From positions 8,540,448-8,604,447 of the forward strand of contig WMCF01000034.1 of the NCBI GenBank assembly GCA_009792885.1: 64,000 nucleotides of DNA, read 5' to 3'. The DNA comes from Eremophila alpestris peregrina (taxonomy: Eukaryota; Chordata; Aves; Passeriformes; Alaudidae). Every line of letters starts with the position of its first letter. Position 1 is the stretch's first letter. A model generated the notes under the pieces. That model did no database searches. It was not told where the DNA came from and was given only the letters and a program-made list of their open reading frames with translations. Both the position numbers and the translations under genes were made by a program. Shown piece after piece: positions 26,989 to 40,016 of the stretch.

Positions 26989-29900
26989 CAGAACTGGATG
27001 GTAAAGCAGCACCTGAGTTTTGCTGTCTAGATAGACAAAGTTAGCTCAGCACCCTCCACCTACAGGCACTTAATGATTTTCATACTCTTGTTTTCCTGCT
27101 GCCATTAGCGAAAACATTGCTGCTTGCTTATAGGGATAACTATTCCCCCATGTAACAGTTCACTCATAAACATAGGTATTAAATCACAGAAAACCACTTT
27201 TTGGGCTTTGCAAATAAAGTGGGACTGGCTATACTTTTTTCTTACTTGGTACATTCATGTTCAAAACACTTTATAAACATAAACCTTTTCAAATCAATTG
27301 TGAAATACAAGAGGTTTATTCATGACCTCATTTCATGAGAGGAGAAACTAGTCAAGGATGGTGTGCCTGAAATACAGGAGAAAGAATAAGTGTGATGATG
27401 AGAAGAAGGTCCTGAAACCTCTTCACACTGTGCACTAGATATTAGGCAATGCTTCCCATTGCCCCAAAAGGTAATGTAGGTAATGTATGTCATCAGGAAC
27501 TTCTGCAAATGAAGACAGTGCCACTTTCTGACCATATGCCTCTAACAAAACAATACCTCTTCAGCCTGGAGGGACTGCTTCCAACAACAATAATGATCCA
27601 GAGTAGTTTCTACCACTGTAAAGTGGATAGCAAATATTTGCCAAAAAGTTCAGCAGTTTTTCATTCCAAGTGCTTAGATATTTCAACTGGCCTTTGGGAA
27701 TCTACATATTTAATAGGAAAATGCTATAATGCTGGGATTTCAATAACTAAATTGGGCACAGGAATAAAGAATGCATAGTTCTGACAAGAGTCAGAGAGCC
27801 AAAACTTTTGATGGGCTTGATAAATGTGGCTCCTTGAAAGGCTTATGGGACCTTCTTGCTCTGAATTAATTACACACACCCATAAACCCAAGCAATCTGA
27901 TGAGGGTATAAGCATTCAAGCAGCAGGAAAACCACCAGTTTACAGAGCACTTTTAGAGGAGTACATGACCATGTACACAGTGTTGAAAAGATGTTGAAGT
28001 TGCCAATTTTAGGGTTAGCAGCAAAGGAGGCTGGCATCCCAGCGGACTTGTCTGTGAGCACGGGGCTCAGACAGAAAGACAGACAGGTGGCTTTATAGAC
28101 TTGTGTAGAGGGAAATGGGAAAAGGACCAAGGCTAGACTGTCTGAGAGACAACTAAACACAGACATTTGTAAAAAAATCCTGGTTTATATTTTGTTTTCA
28201 CACTTGGAACCATACAGGGTTAAAAGGAGAAATATGATTTAGGGCTCCAAGGAAAATAAGAGTAAACAAATTTAAATTCTGCACTGTACATGGCTCATGA
28301 CCACTTCAAACAGAACTCCAGGGCATATGTGCCACACACTGGAAATAAGTCCTGCTGTGTTGTACTCATGATGATTTTCTCTGTGAGCACAGCAGAAATT
28401 TGCCTGCAGATTTTGTTTTGCAAACTCTAGACTTGTTTTGAACACGGATCCTTTCCCTTGCTCTGCTTTCCATAGTGTAGCTGTCTATTAGCATCATCTT
28501 ATGTGTGTTATTTGTCTGTAAGTAATCCCTCAAGCTTGTATAAATACACCTACTTGTGCAGTGTGCTAGAGCAGAGCTGTGCATGTTATAACAGCTGGCA
28601 TTCGACTGTCTAATGAGTAAACATTATGTCCAGGGGTTAAAGTGGACTGGAATGGTTCCAACTCATGTCTGTTAGAAAGCTACTAGGTTAAATATTTGGT
28701 TCTTATCCTTACTCTTTGAAAATGTAAAGCATGTCTAAAAACTGAACCACACCAGTTTGTTATAACCTTCTTGGGAAAAGCTATGTCTGTGGAAGCCTTC
28801 TGCATCAATGAGCATTTCAGAATCTCAGGACTTGCTCCCGTGGTAAAATGTCCTTTAAATGTCAGGCAACTTGCACTTTATGTACACTTGGTGCATACCA
28901 CATAAATTCAGCTTAATAAAAACTATGTTGAGGTATTACCAAATTACATAAACATGTCAAAGGCTGTTATTAGATGATATGCTGGTTTTACAGGATACCC
29001 TGACCACTTCTGATGGCTCCTAATCCTGGTTTAGAGCTGGGTCTGTCTCTCTGGCAGGCCATGGTGATGGCTTAGCAGTGCCTACTGGCACACATGCAAG
29101 CTGAGAGAAGATGCAGCTACAGAGCAAATCTCCTTTGCTCAGTCAGGGTGGTTTGAGTGATGAAGCAGGAAAAAAGGAAGTAGGGGAGTTGGGCTACAAG
29201 TCCCATGTCTGTGTGGAGGGAGCAAACCATTTCCTGCAGAATGGGGAAAATGGAAACAAGCATGAAATGTGAAACAGAGGGCACTGAGAAGACACTTCAT
29301 CCTCACACAAAGAATAACACACATATAGTCATTCCCTCCATCATGAAATTATTTTGACAAAATTTGTCAATTTTAGAAGTAACCTACAGAAAGAAATGTT
29401 GGTTTATATGTGTCTGGTTGTTCTATTACTGAGACAGGAAACATTTACTCCTGTAAATAAAATTAAAACATTTACCCAATATTGTGATTGTGTTGTAATC
29501 TACAGGTAGGTGCTGTTCTTTTTTACAACTCCTTTTACACTTTTCCGTTGTTTCTGCATATCCATCAAGAGCTGTTACTAGCTCCATATCCAGTTGTGTT
29601 TTCATTGTTGTGGTAACCTTTCTTCCAGGCTCAGATCAATTCCTGTCTATGTTAGTGTGCCTCATCTGAACCACTGGAAGATGGGCTAGCCCTTCCAACA
29701 ACAGAAAGATTAAAATATTATGTACTGTTCCAGATTTCACAAAAAGATGCAGTTTCTTAACAGCTTTTATCATGAAATAACCAGTGATCTTACTTTACCT
29801 TGCCCTTCCTTGGCGTGACCAAGGAAATGTTCAACAACAGAAGTCCTCCTCACACCTGGGATGGGACAATTTTGGACTTTCTAGACACCCACACAGAGTT

Positions 29901-32900
29901 CAAGGGTTTAGGCCAATGTGTTCAAAATTGTCTGCTCATGTTGATGTACTCGGCATTGCCCCAGATATCAAACACCACAGACAGCTATAAAAGAGCCAGA
30001 AAAGCTAGTTGGACAAAATGCTGGACAAGGTGCCTAAGAAGCCAGCTAAAATCTACAGTTACATTATCTCACTGGAGAATTTTTGCCTGTACTTGGGAAC
30101 TCAGGAACAGAGAAGGATTGGATTTTCACCAATTCACCTGAATGAGTGCTGGATATACAATGTGCTAGGCCCACACAGGATAAATTTCAAGGGGGATACA
30201 GTTGCCATAACCATCACGTTATGGTTTTGTGTCTTTTCTTACTTTACACATCTTTTCCATAATAATTGCTGAAGATTTTGTAACTATATAATGTTGCGGT
30301 TTGAAACACCTTTGCATTCCTTTCAGAATTAATTTTATACACGAACTGTGATCGAAAAAAATATGAACATAAACAATATAATTATTCCAGTGATTCATAT
30401 TGCTTTATAAAAAGTTTACATTGGAAAAAAATTTATTAAAAGCAGTATTATGTGACTAGACTCCACTTCTGTGCCACAGTATTTGAGAACTGAGACAGAT
30501 CAGCTAAATAACACTCATTAAACCAATAAATTTAATTACTCCAGTAATATATGAGAAGAACAAGTGTGTTCCAAGAAAAGACATCTTCAGTCTTGCAAAT
30601 GATATTACTAAATAAGAAAACCAGCATTGTTTTATGATAACATTTCCTGAGTAGCCTACATTTTCTCATCAAGATCCATGTGAAATCAGTTTTTTGTTTT
30701 TACAGGAAAAAAAATTGAATTGGAGAAAAACATGGAACTGAAGTCAGAAAACTAAGTAGTTTTTTTTTTTGTTACCCATTTCTTTACCATGTTGAGTGTT
30801 TTTTCTAATTTCTAGAAAGCTTGCCTTGTTGTAAAAAAAAAAAAAGTCTTTTTCAAAAGCCCTACTTTTGTTTACAAGGAGCTGAAAAATAGAGTAAACA
30901 ACATCACACAGAGACTTCTCAGCAAATAAAACATTACTGGATATTTAGGCTTTGTCCAACAAAATACGATTTCACCCTCAGAGTTTTCAGGTAGAAGGAT
31001 GAAGACACTCAGACCAGGGAAAGATAAGACACAGGAAACATGACTAATTTCCATGGGGATTCTCATTCTACCTGCCTCAGGGTAACACAGGAAAGAGAAG
31101 GAGAGGTAAGAAGGGGAAAGAATAAAATGTGGCCATGAGCAGGATAAAGGGAAGACAAAAGGACAAAAAAGGTCAACAGCAACATAATTATCTGTCTTGG
31201 GATAGGCTGTCAAATAAAGTGATAATACTCAGCTTTCTGAAAATCATAAGCTACCTTAATTCATTAATCATCTACTGAGATGCTTTGCAAATACTAAATA
31301 ACCTTTGGCAGCTCTGGTTTCAATTACAGTGTAAATGCTACCATCTGCATGACATGGTGCATGGTCTCCTTTGTGCCAAATGTGATGGAATTAAGTCTCT
31401 ATGTGTCTTGATGATTACACCCCCAAAATCTGAAACCCTGCCTTGCCTTGCTTCAGAATCTCATTAACAACATTAAGCTTTACTCAACTCCGGCCAAGCC
31501 CTATTGTGCAAGGTGAGTCCAATCTGGACTCCTAGGATGCAGCACTGAACTGCAGCTTAAGAAAGTTGAAAGCCAAAAAAGTGCCAAGTTATCACACAAC
31601 CTCATTAACCAAATAGAAAGTCTCAGCCTCCACCTAACTTGTGTTGTGTTTGTATGTAACAGTTTCTTGTCTCAGTCTATCTGGTTATTCAAAATATAAA
31701 AGCAAATTTTCCCTAGGTACATATCAACAAATGGACACTGCAGATCATGCAATCTGTGACCTCCTAGGTTGTCCTCACCTCTTGCACCAAAGCTTCCTCA
31801 AGTCTCAGAGTTTTTCAGCAGTATATTGGCTTCAGCCTCGCAAAAGTGGGTCATCAGTGTGGCACTTCCATAAAATTTTTGGTATAACTCCTTCGTGCAG
31901 TAGATTGTGTGTTCAAGAGGAAACAGCCTATTCCCAGTGATTTCTGAGTGAGTGTAAAGGCTTCAAATGGTGAAGCACTTAAAGCAGGTTGATATCTCTA
32001 AATTGGATAGTAAGCACATTCATGATAGAGTTGGTCAATTACTGGACAAAAAACGTGTGAATATACTATGAATGTGTAATGGCTTGCTTCTCCCCTACCC
32101 AAATACACTGGAATCTGCATATTCACAAGTATTCCTGTCCTATCTAGGTGATCTAATCGAATGTATACTCCAGGTTTCCATAAAGTCAGCCATTAGCATG
32201 TGTGACAGACTTCGTACTTTCACTGTAGTAGTGATCCTTGCTTAGGTGTTTTGAAATTGGTAGATAAAATACCAGACATTGCAGCATGCATAATCTGTGG
32301 ACAGCTAATTCTGTACTAGTAACATTCAGCAAACATTTTCAGTTCCAGTGTAATTTGCAGGTTATAGCACTGCCACCAGAATAAAAGAAACTCAAGAAAA
32401 ACTTGCGGAGAATATTTGGAATATTTGGTGTTTTCATGAAAAAAAAAGGATTTTTTTAAATGATTATTTGGTCTCTTATTGATGTTTTCAGCATTCACAT
32501 GGAACATAATTTTGGTGAAACAACTGAATACTTTTTACAAACAAGTAATTAAAAACCAATTACCAAAAAGTAACTACAAGATGTTTTCAGCTATCTCTAT
32601 TCACAAATCTGACCTCAAAACAGCTCTGAAAATGTTGACCAGAGTATGTTTTCATCTGTCTTCAATTATGCAAGTCAGCCACAGAAGGCAAAAAGAGTCA
32701 ACACTCTGTAACCAGCTTTCTGCATTCCATTACAGTACTCTGATCTTCTAAAATTAAAAAGCTGTGAGTCATTCCCAAAATCACGAGATGGGCTTAAAAT
32801 GACAAGATTTCAGAAAACAGATTGGGGGAACTTCAATTCATATGTTCAAGTGTTTGTTGAGGGGGGCGGTTCCTAGACTACCACAAGAATAGAAACACAT

Positions 32901-34099
32901 TTTGGTTTTTGAGAAAGAACATGTCTAGAAATCTGGAGATTTTAAGGAATGCCAGATATCAGTGGTTTATAGTGATATCATAAGATTTTTGTAGCACTCT
33001 TCAGAGCAGATTATGCCCTGCTGACCTATGGTGCTCAGCTTTTGCAGTAAAATTGCCATTTATAGTTTGAAGATGTTAAAAGTCATGCTCCCAAATGAGG
33101 TGTTATTCTGAATGGAAACTAATAAACCACCTGTATAGAAACTGTAATGCATGCAGGAAAATATAAGAGTGCCAGCATGAATGCTGGGATTCCCTGAGCT
33201 GATGGAAAACTGATATACAGAGCTAAACATTGAGTGGAAATTCAAAGAACCAGACACTTTCTGTCTTCTCTCTGGATTTAAAAGGACAAAGGAAAACATT
33301 AGATTTTAGTTGAGGGATGACATAAGGGAAAGCCCAAATTAAATAATTGGTTTTTTGAAGATTACTTGCATTGTTCTTTAAACAACAGTGTCTCAGTCTG
33401 TAGGACATCTGCTTTCTTTCTCTGTCTGCTCAGACTGACTTCTGGGATAGTAGGAAGATATCACAAACACTCAATTCACTTGTTTGCAGCAAAGAGCCTT
33501 TAAATAAAACAGCTTGTGGCTATCAGGGTTTTTTCCCAACTTGGATTTGAACATCTAGCTTCCTAATCCAGAAAGCAGATGTTTTAACAGTGCCTGGGAA
33601 ATGATTTTTAGCACGTTTTATGTGATCTAAACATAATCCAACCAATAGAACTTGCTATTCAGTGTTTGACTTTTTCTCTAAGATTCTTTTCTCTAGTAGA
33701 TTTAGTGTTTAACACAGAACAGCTGGAGACTGTAATGTTTTTGGCACAGAGAGACTAAAATGGAAACTTTTTTCCAGTACAAAATTGTTTGCACTTTTTT
33801 CTCCTAACAGTGCCACCTGATTCCCTCTGGATGGATTAAATTTCCCCACATCCATCATATCCAAATACTGCAGTGTCAAGACCGGCAATACCCTTAGTTT
33901 GCCCATCCATGACTGACATTTTGTACATTTTTGTCTAAGTAGAACTGGAGGTTGACTTAAAGGTAAATTCCAGACAAGCATCTTAAGACACAAGCCCTTT
34001 TGTGCACTGACTTTTGCTCCCACTTCTAGACTCTCCATAACCTCATTTGGCATGTTAAGCAGTTTCAAGCAGGAGCTTGTGTGTTGTCACTTCATAAAA
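26989..34099. other. Intergenic, no gene seen
   Basis: AT-rich unique sequence. Overlapping plus-strand open frames at 29800-30272 and others of 60-113 codons have no recognisable domains. A T-run lies at 30761-30770 and an A-run at 30833-30845. No transposon ends or RNA genes were recognised. Confidence 0.62.
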
Positions 34100-34520
34100 A
34101 AATCCTCCCCTGTAACCTGCATACATTCAGCTCACAGTAATAACAATTATAAAAATAACAATAATAATTTTTAAAAGTCCAGCAAAACTGCCAGACTTGA
34201 CAATAAAAGTACCAGAATTTTAAAGATGCATCTCACAATGCTGTAATGCAATATTAAAATCAATGTCAAAGTTGATGCATTGTTAACCTAGTAAAAATAC
34301 ACTGCAGTTTATCAGAGCATGTGTGCCTTGCTGGTCCTAATATTTTTTTAACCATTTTGAATTATAAAAATAAGGCATGAATTTTAATTGGTATTTAATC
34401 TATGTTAACTATTAGAAGATTAAATTCAAGTGTTTGTGAGTATTTAGAAATCTTTGCCAAGCCTCCTGGCTCAACCATATTTTTCAAGAATCTTTTAAAA
34501 TAAAAAAGTGTACTGAGTTT
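34100..34520. promoter_or_regulatory. Candidate conserved non-coding element, AT-rich
   Basis: Low-GC unique sequence packed with ATTA/TAAT cores and AATAATAAT runs (34141-34170), then balanced sequence through 34500 without repeats or open frames. It resembles AT-rich ultraconserved-type enhancers. This is inference from composition only. Confidence 0.2.
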
Positions 34521-35390
34521 TCTGATTGACAATACTTAAGACAGTCTGTCTCCATGTGGACACTTTGTATTTTCATGCTATCTGTTGAAAATATTCTGGT
34601 TTTATTTTAGTGAATGCAAGTGAAAATTTTAATATAATGATGTTATTTATTTAATGGAAATTGCATGTAGGATTTCACAGGAATTCAGGCAATTCAGGGT
34701 ATGTCTCTCTGGGCGTTCAAAACCAGAAGGAAATGAAAGTTTTTTGCACTGTTTCAGAAGAGAAATGGCAGCTCTCACATACCTACAATGTATCTTCTAA
34801 AAGAAGAATCTGTACTTGCCAAGTAAAGCTACAAAATATTCCTACTATTTTTCAACAGTGTTCGAGATCTAGTTCTCATGATGTGCGCTCGAATGTCCTC
34901 TTTTAAATTGTGGGTACACTGCAGTTCACTAAAAGTCCATGGTTTGAATAAGATTTCAATTTCTGGGTGCTTTTAGAATTTCACAAGTGTTCTAACCCTT
35001 CTAAAAATCTATTTCTTTGAATTCTGAGTAACATTCATTTTGCAGCTAAGCTAAGGATCCCAAATGGATCAAGTCTGGAAGTGGGGTGAGGTCTCACAGT
35101 TCACATATATGGTTTTGAAAAATAAATTGAATTGACTCCTTGTAAATTTGTTGAGCACATATATTCACATGTGGAAGCACAGAAATTATTTGTCAAATTG
35201 TAACTTTTATTGTCCAGCTCATTTCAGCTGTCTCCTTCACTCAGCAGCTCCTCAAATTTTTATCCTTGGAAGGGGTCTCAAGTGTTTTTCTGTTGCTCTA
35301 AGGCGAGCAGTGTCTTTAAAAAAAATACACATGAACCAACTTTGTAATGTTTCAGAAAATATTTCGAAGTAAAATATAAGCATTCTTAGA
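34521..35390. other. Intergenic, no gene seen
   Basis: Unique AT-rich DNA. Two short plus-strand open frames (34661-34906 and 35148-35372) have no recognisable features. Confidence 0.6.
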
Positions 35391-35760
35391 TTTATTTGGC
35401 TTTATCCTATGTATAACAGGCTATATTTATTTGCAAGGTAAACTATGGGCTTTTTATTTGTGGTAACACAGATTTCCCCCTAATGTCCCATTTCTTTGAA
35501 GCATGTATAGCATGATTAGCTTCCTACTCGACCCATGGTTACTTAATGAATAAAGCAGACGCAGTTGTTAGGTTTCATGGGTAGAAAGGCAGATGGAACT
35601 TGCCATAGTGCTTTGAAGTTTTCAAGTGTTTTTTCCTTACTGATGCAGCCGAACAGCTGCAGTTTTTTTAGAGATTGTGCAAGTGAAATAATTTATTTTT
35701 ACTGCACATTCCAGCATAATACACCATGGAATAGATTTACCCCCTAAAGAACGGGCTTTG
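35391..35760. promoter_or_regulatory. Candidate conserved non-coding element
   Basis: Unique sequence of mixed composition. It has an E-box CAGCTG in GAACAGCTGC (about 35651-35660), several ATTA/TAAT cores and no repeats. It reads like conserved enhancer DNA, but no alignment was possible. Confidence 0.2.
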
Positions 35761-37563
35761 GGCTAAGGTACTTGCCATGTTGAAAGGGAAAACAAATTGT
35801 GATGATGACTGCACTTGATTTGTTGAAATATTTCATCCTCAGCACTACGTTTGATAATACAAGCAGAATAGCTCCACTGTTTCGTAAGGATTCACTGTGA
35901 ATGTAATCAACCTTTAACTGGAAAAAAGCCCAGTACAGATTTGCAGTCAATGTAGTTTTAACACTAAAAATTAAAAATAGTTACAAGCTAAAATAATATG
36001 CATGTGGCCCACTCCTAAGGGCCAGCATCAAATCCTAACAAGAGGCAAACCCCCACTATGCCTTACTGGTATGGATGTACAAATAGTCTCTGTACTATTG
36101 ATAAAGAGCTACAGAACTTGAAAGAGCCTTTCAAACTACCCCACAGAGAGATACCCCGTGTTTCCATGAAAACATGTTATTTGCCAATGCATGTATTAAT
36201 TAATTAATAATGAACCCTGTGCCAGCCTCTGTGAGAAGCTGCGAGTGACCTGTCTAATGGACTCTCATTCACCACTTAACTTCAGCAGCAGTAACACAAG
36301 TCATAGGTAGATCAATTCTCTCCCTTTCACAACTTTAGGGTAACACCAGTTTCCCTCTTCAAGAGGGGAACTGGCCTTATGGATTCTCATCAAGAAAAGA
36401 GCACCTTTTTTGGTGAGGAGTTCAACCTAATTTATAGATAATTTTGATTTGTTTTATCCTGCTCTGTGCTCCGTCTCTTTTGTTATCATGGTGTCCAAAT
36501 AGCAAAACAACAAGCAGCAGTCATTAGATATTCCTGACAGAATTACTACAGGTGAAAATAATTTAATATGTGCAACTTTGTTAGTAGAAAAGAACTGGTG
36601 GAGATTAGACGGACTAGCACCTTCAGTCTGAAAAAAGAGAATTCTGAGCAGTATATTGATGAACTCAAAGGTAATGTAGTAAAAGAAAACCAGGAATGGC
36701 TCTTAATTGCTTCTCATAGTATCAGAGCTGTTAATAAAGCAGGTAGAAGATACAAAAGAAATCTTTTACACAGTTCTTTATTAAGATATAGACCCCTCAG
36801 CCTGAGTGTGGTACAGTCCAAAGGAATACAAATCCTTCCAAAAAGGCATCAGATGACTAGGATGGACAAATGAAGTGCAACTGCTGAACATGGAGGCTGG
36901 GAAGACTGATTCAGAACAGCATCACCTTGCACATGCTGTGCTCCTGACCTACTCCCCTCAGTGTCCAGTCTCTAGCATTATGATCTCTGCAAGAATCGCT
37001 TGGCAACCAGTGAAGTGATTACTAAACAGTTAGTGTAATTTGTGCCACTGGACTCTTTGAAGTTAGTCATGGTTGCTTGGCTCAGTCTGAAGAGGTTATG
37101 GTAAACAGATACAAGCTGAAGAACTGTTCACTCTGATTATTACATTATGCTTAGCAGTGGTGGGGAGGAATCTTTGCATTCCACTATCTAATTCTTCACA
37201 TAATTTAGAACAAGATTTTCTGATATTATTTGAGTGAAGAAATATTTCCAGAAGGTGAGCTTTGATTATGCCAGTGAAGAAGTTTGGTTTGTGCTATCCC
37301 ATGCACATGTTGGTGCTCAGGTCAGACTTGGCCTGTGTGGAGAAGGAGGCTGGTGGCACAGAGTGGGAAAAAAGGACTCATTTCAGTAGCTAAGTAAAAA
37401 CTAAGGAGCTCATTTAACAACTCTCCAGAGAAAAGACTTCCTGCTTTATCTTATAAGATCTAATGAGATTAGACTGCCAAGGGTCAGTCTTCAGAACACC
37501 ATCATGATTAAATGTCCTGGCAATGTTTGTGTACGTAGCTTTTTAAAATGTTTTTGCTAGTTC
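35761..37563. other. Intergenic, no gene seen
   Basis: Unique AT-rich DNA. A short (ATTA)n tract lies at 36194-36209. The plus-strand open frame at 36568-36873 (101 codons) has no recognisable domain. Confidence 0.6.
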
Positions 37564-37722
37564 TTATTGTTGTTTTGTTGTTTGGGTTTTGGGGGCTTTT
37601 TTTGTGGTTTTTTTTTTTTTTAGTTTTGTTTTTTGTTTTGGTTTGGTTTCTTGTTTGTTTGTTTGTTTGTTTTCTTGTTTTTGGTTTGGTTTTTGGTTTG
37701 GTTTTTTGTTGTTTTTTTTTTC
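37564..37722. repeat. T-rich (GTTT)n/(GGTTT)n low-complexity tract
   Basis: About 160 bp made almost only of T and G: runs of T, GTTT units (37651-37672) and GGTTT units. The apparent Phe/Leu/Val-rich open frames on + and Lys/Gln/Thr-rich frame on - are artefacts of this composition. Confidence 0.95.
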
Positions 37723-39956
37723 CTGTACAACCTCAGTAGGACAGTTCTCAGATATTATTTGGGACAAATCATAAAACTAAATGAAAAAACAGAGATGGAA
37801 GAGCGTTAAACTATGATGCATTGAAAATATAAAAATAAAGTAAAACAGCTGTTCAATAAGCTAATTCAGGACAATCAAAAGAAAATGATTTCACATGAAA
37901 AGTCATTCGATGTTTGATCAAATGATAAATGTCACATTTTCCTTGTGGGCGGTTAAAAGGATGGATCACCTCTGCAAAATATTCTGTTATCTGTATTGTG
38001 GCACCATGGCTATTCCCTGGACAGCTAAAAATATTTCTGATCTTTCTTTCAGAAAGGAATTAGATGTAGAAAAAGAACAGAGAAAGCTGTAAAATATAAT
38101 CAGAATTTGGTGTGTGTACCAATACCCCTAGGGCATTATGATCAAAGTACAGCAATAGTTGCACATGCCATTTCCCTGAGGCCAAGAGTCACTCTAATAA
38201 TCCCTACCTCTTTTATAATGCAATAACTCATTGTTAACTGAACATTAAAAGTGCAGTGATAATAAGTCAGGACTAGGGTTATTGTTGGTCTGTTGAAGGT
38301 ATGAACCCATTCTGAATACTGACTCCTCCGCAATACAGACAGCTGATGCTGTTGAAGACTGTTGGTGCTGCTCTCTTGGGAGATCTGGACATGAGTCCTC
38401 CTGAATCAGTCATAGAATTACCTTAAATGCTATGTTGGTCAGGATTAACTGGATTTCCTCTTATCCACTCTTTAGTCTTCACTGTAGGGGAGCACGCCAC
38501 AGAAAGTAGTTATTTCCTGGAATATGATTAAGAGGGCAGTAAACTGAGAAGTGTTTCTGGAGAGGTCATTCCCACTTTCCCTCTCAAAGCTGCACCATCA
38601 TGCAGAGAGGAATGTCAGATTAATGAGGCCAGAGGACCAGCCAACAAGAAAGTGCATGTTCCTGTCTCCCAGCTACTGGGCAATCTCTTATCTACCGGGT
38701 TATTGTGAAAAAGGCCTGACCACAATGGTGGGGCTATTTCTGAGCAAGAGTCACCAGAGATGTTTTCCTTGGAAGTTGACAGTCAGAAATCAACATATGC
38801 TCAAGCTTAGATTCCCTGGGCACAGATGGGATGCAAGGGCTGCTCTAGTTTACCATTTTTTAAAATGGAGCAAGGTGATACATTCTGCAGTCTAGATCTA
38901 GGCATTTTAGGAAAACCAATAGGTGGTAGGTGATGCTAACAGAGAAGGAGCCTGAGCATACAGAGAGGATTAATGTGCCTATTTCTGACAAGGTCTTAGC
39001 CCAGATACTGAAACAAATTGTGTAGATGCTACCTAGAGAAGATATCTCAGATACCTCCCAGGGTTCCTCACAGACTTCCCATGAGCCAAGTCCTCCAAAG
39101 TGTCAGATGGTTGCTACACATAGGCACAAAGGCAAAGAGGGACCCTGCTCTGGAAAGTTGAGTTCTCAGTATTCTCTGCTTTACTGGGGTGCATGGACCA
39201 GACCCCAAAGAAAAAAAAAATTGTTGTAATTTATCCAAACAACCTTGTAAACATTCTTTTTGCCAGAAGTAACATTTGGCTATGAGTATAACAAGACTGT
39301 AAATTAAACTTCCCTTGGCAATGCAAAATTATGCATTACTTAAGACTCTAGTCAATCAGACTTCCTACTGAATATCTGAAACACTAGGTAAGTTCAAAGG
39401 GAGGCCCCAGCCTGGAAAACACTTGTACAAGAATGATCCTCTTCGTGTTATTGATGCAAAACTTTGGTGTCAGTAGGAAGCAAGTTACAGGAATTGTGGG
39501 CAGGAGTCTTCAGGGGATAGGGGCCTTATGTACTAGTTGGAGTATCCTGTTTGCAATGGACTTGTCTCTTTCTTTTAAGTTTCAAGAAAAATGTTTTTTG
39601 CTTTCAGCTTCATTAATGAGAGTTCACTAGAGTGAATGTTTTTTGAGCATACCTTGTTTCTGGCTCCTGGCCAGCTCTAAAAGCAGTTGCGGTTTCTTCA
39701 CAGAAATATAGATCTTCACAAAAAAATAAAACTTTTCAGCTTGTAATTCCCCAGTGGTCGCCTCTCCAGCCAAATCACCCTTGGAAACATATTTTAAACC
39801 ATTTGAGCAGGGGAAAATATTTGGAACTTTGCCTGTTTTGCTAAGGCTGAGCATCAAATTACACAGACAGAGCTTCTGTTTTTTTAAAAAATATTTTATG
39901 TCTATACTATTTTGAAGTACATGGAAAGTAGTATTTTTTTAAATAAAATAAAGCTT
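37723..39956. other. Intergenic, no gene seen
   Basis: Unique sequence. The open frame at 38551-38895 (114 codons) has no recognisable features. Nothing further is supportable. Confidence 0.6.
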
Positions 39957-40016
39957 ACTGGCGCCAGTATTACATCAGTGACTGTAACCATTGTATCCCT
40001 GTGCATTGTATCCCTG
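39957..40016. repeat. 12-bp palindrome plus 15-bp tandem duplication
   Basis: ACTGGCGCCAGT at 39957-39968 is a perfect palindrome with a central GGCGCC. Twenty bases later, 'cattgtatccctgtg' is followed by 'cattgtatccctgg', a nearly complete second copy (39989-40016). Both are directly visible; no function is assigned. Confidence 0.7.

Noticed and set aside
29800..30272. Two overlapping plus-strand open frames of 113 and 87 codons
   Set aside because: No similarity recognised, different frames, and no start or splice context supporting a gene.
37548..37774. Phe/Val-rich and Lys/Gln-rich open frames
   Set aside because: Artefacts of a T/G low-complexity tract.
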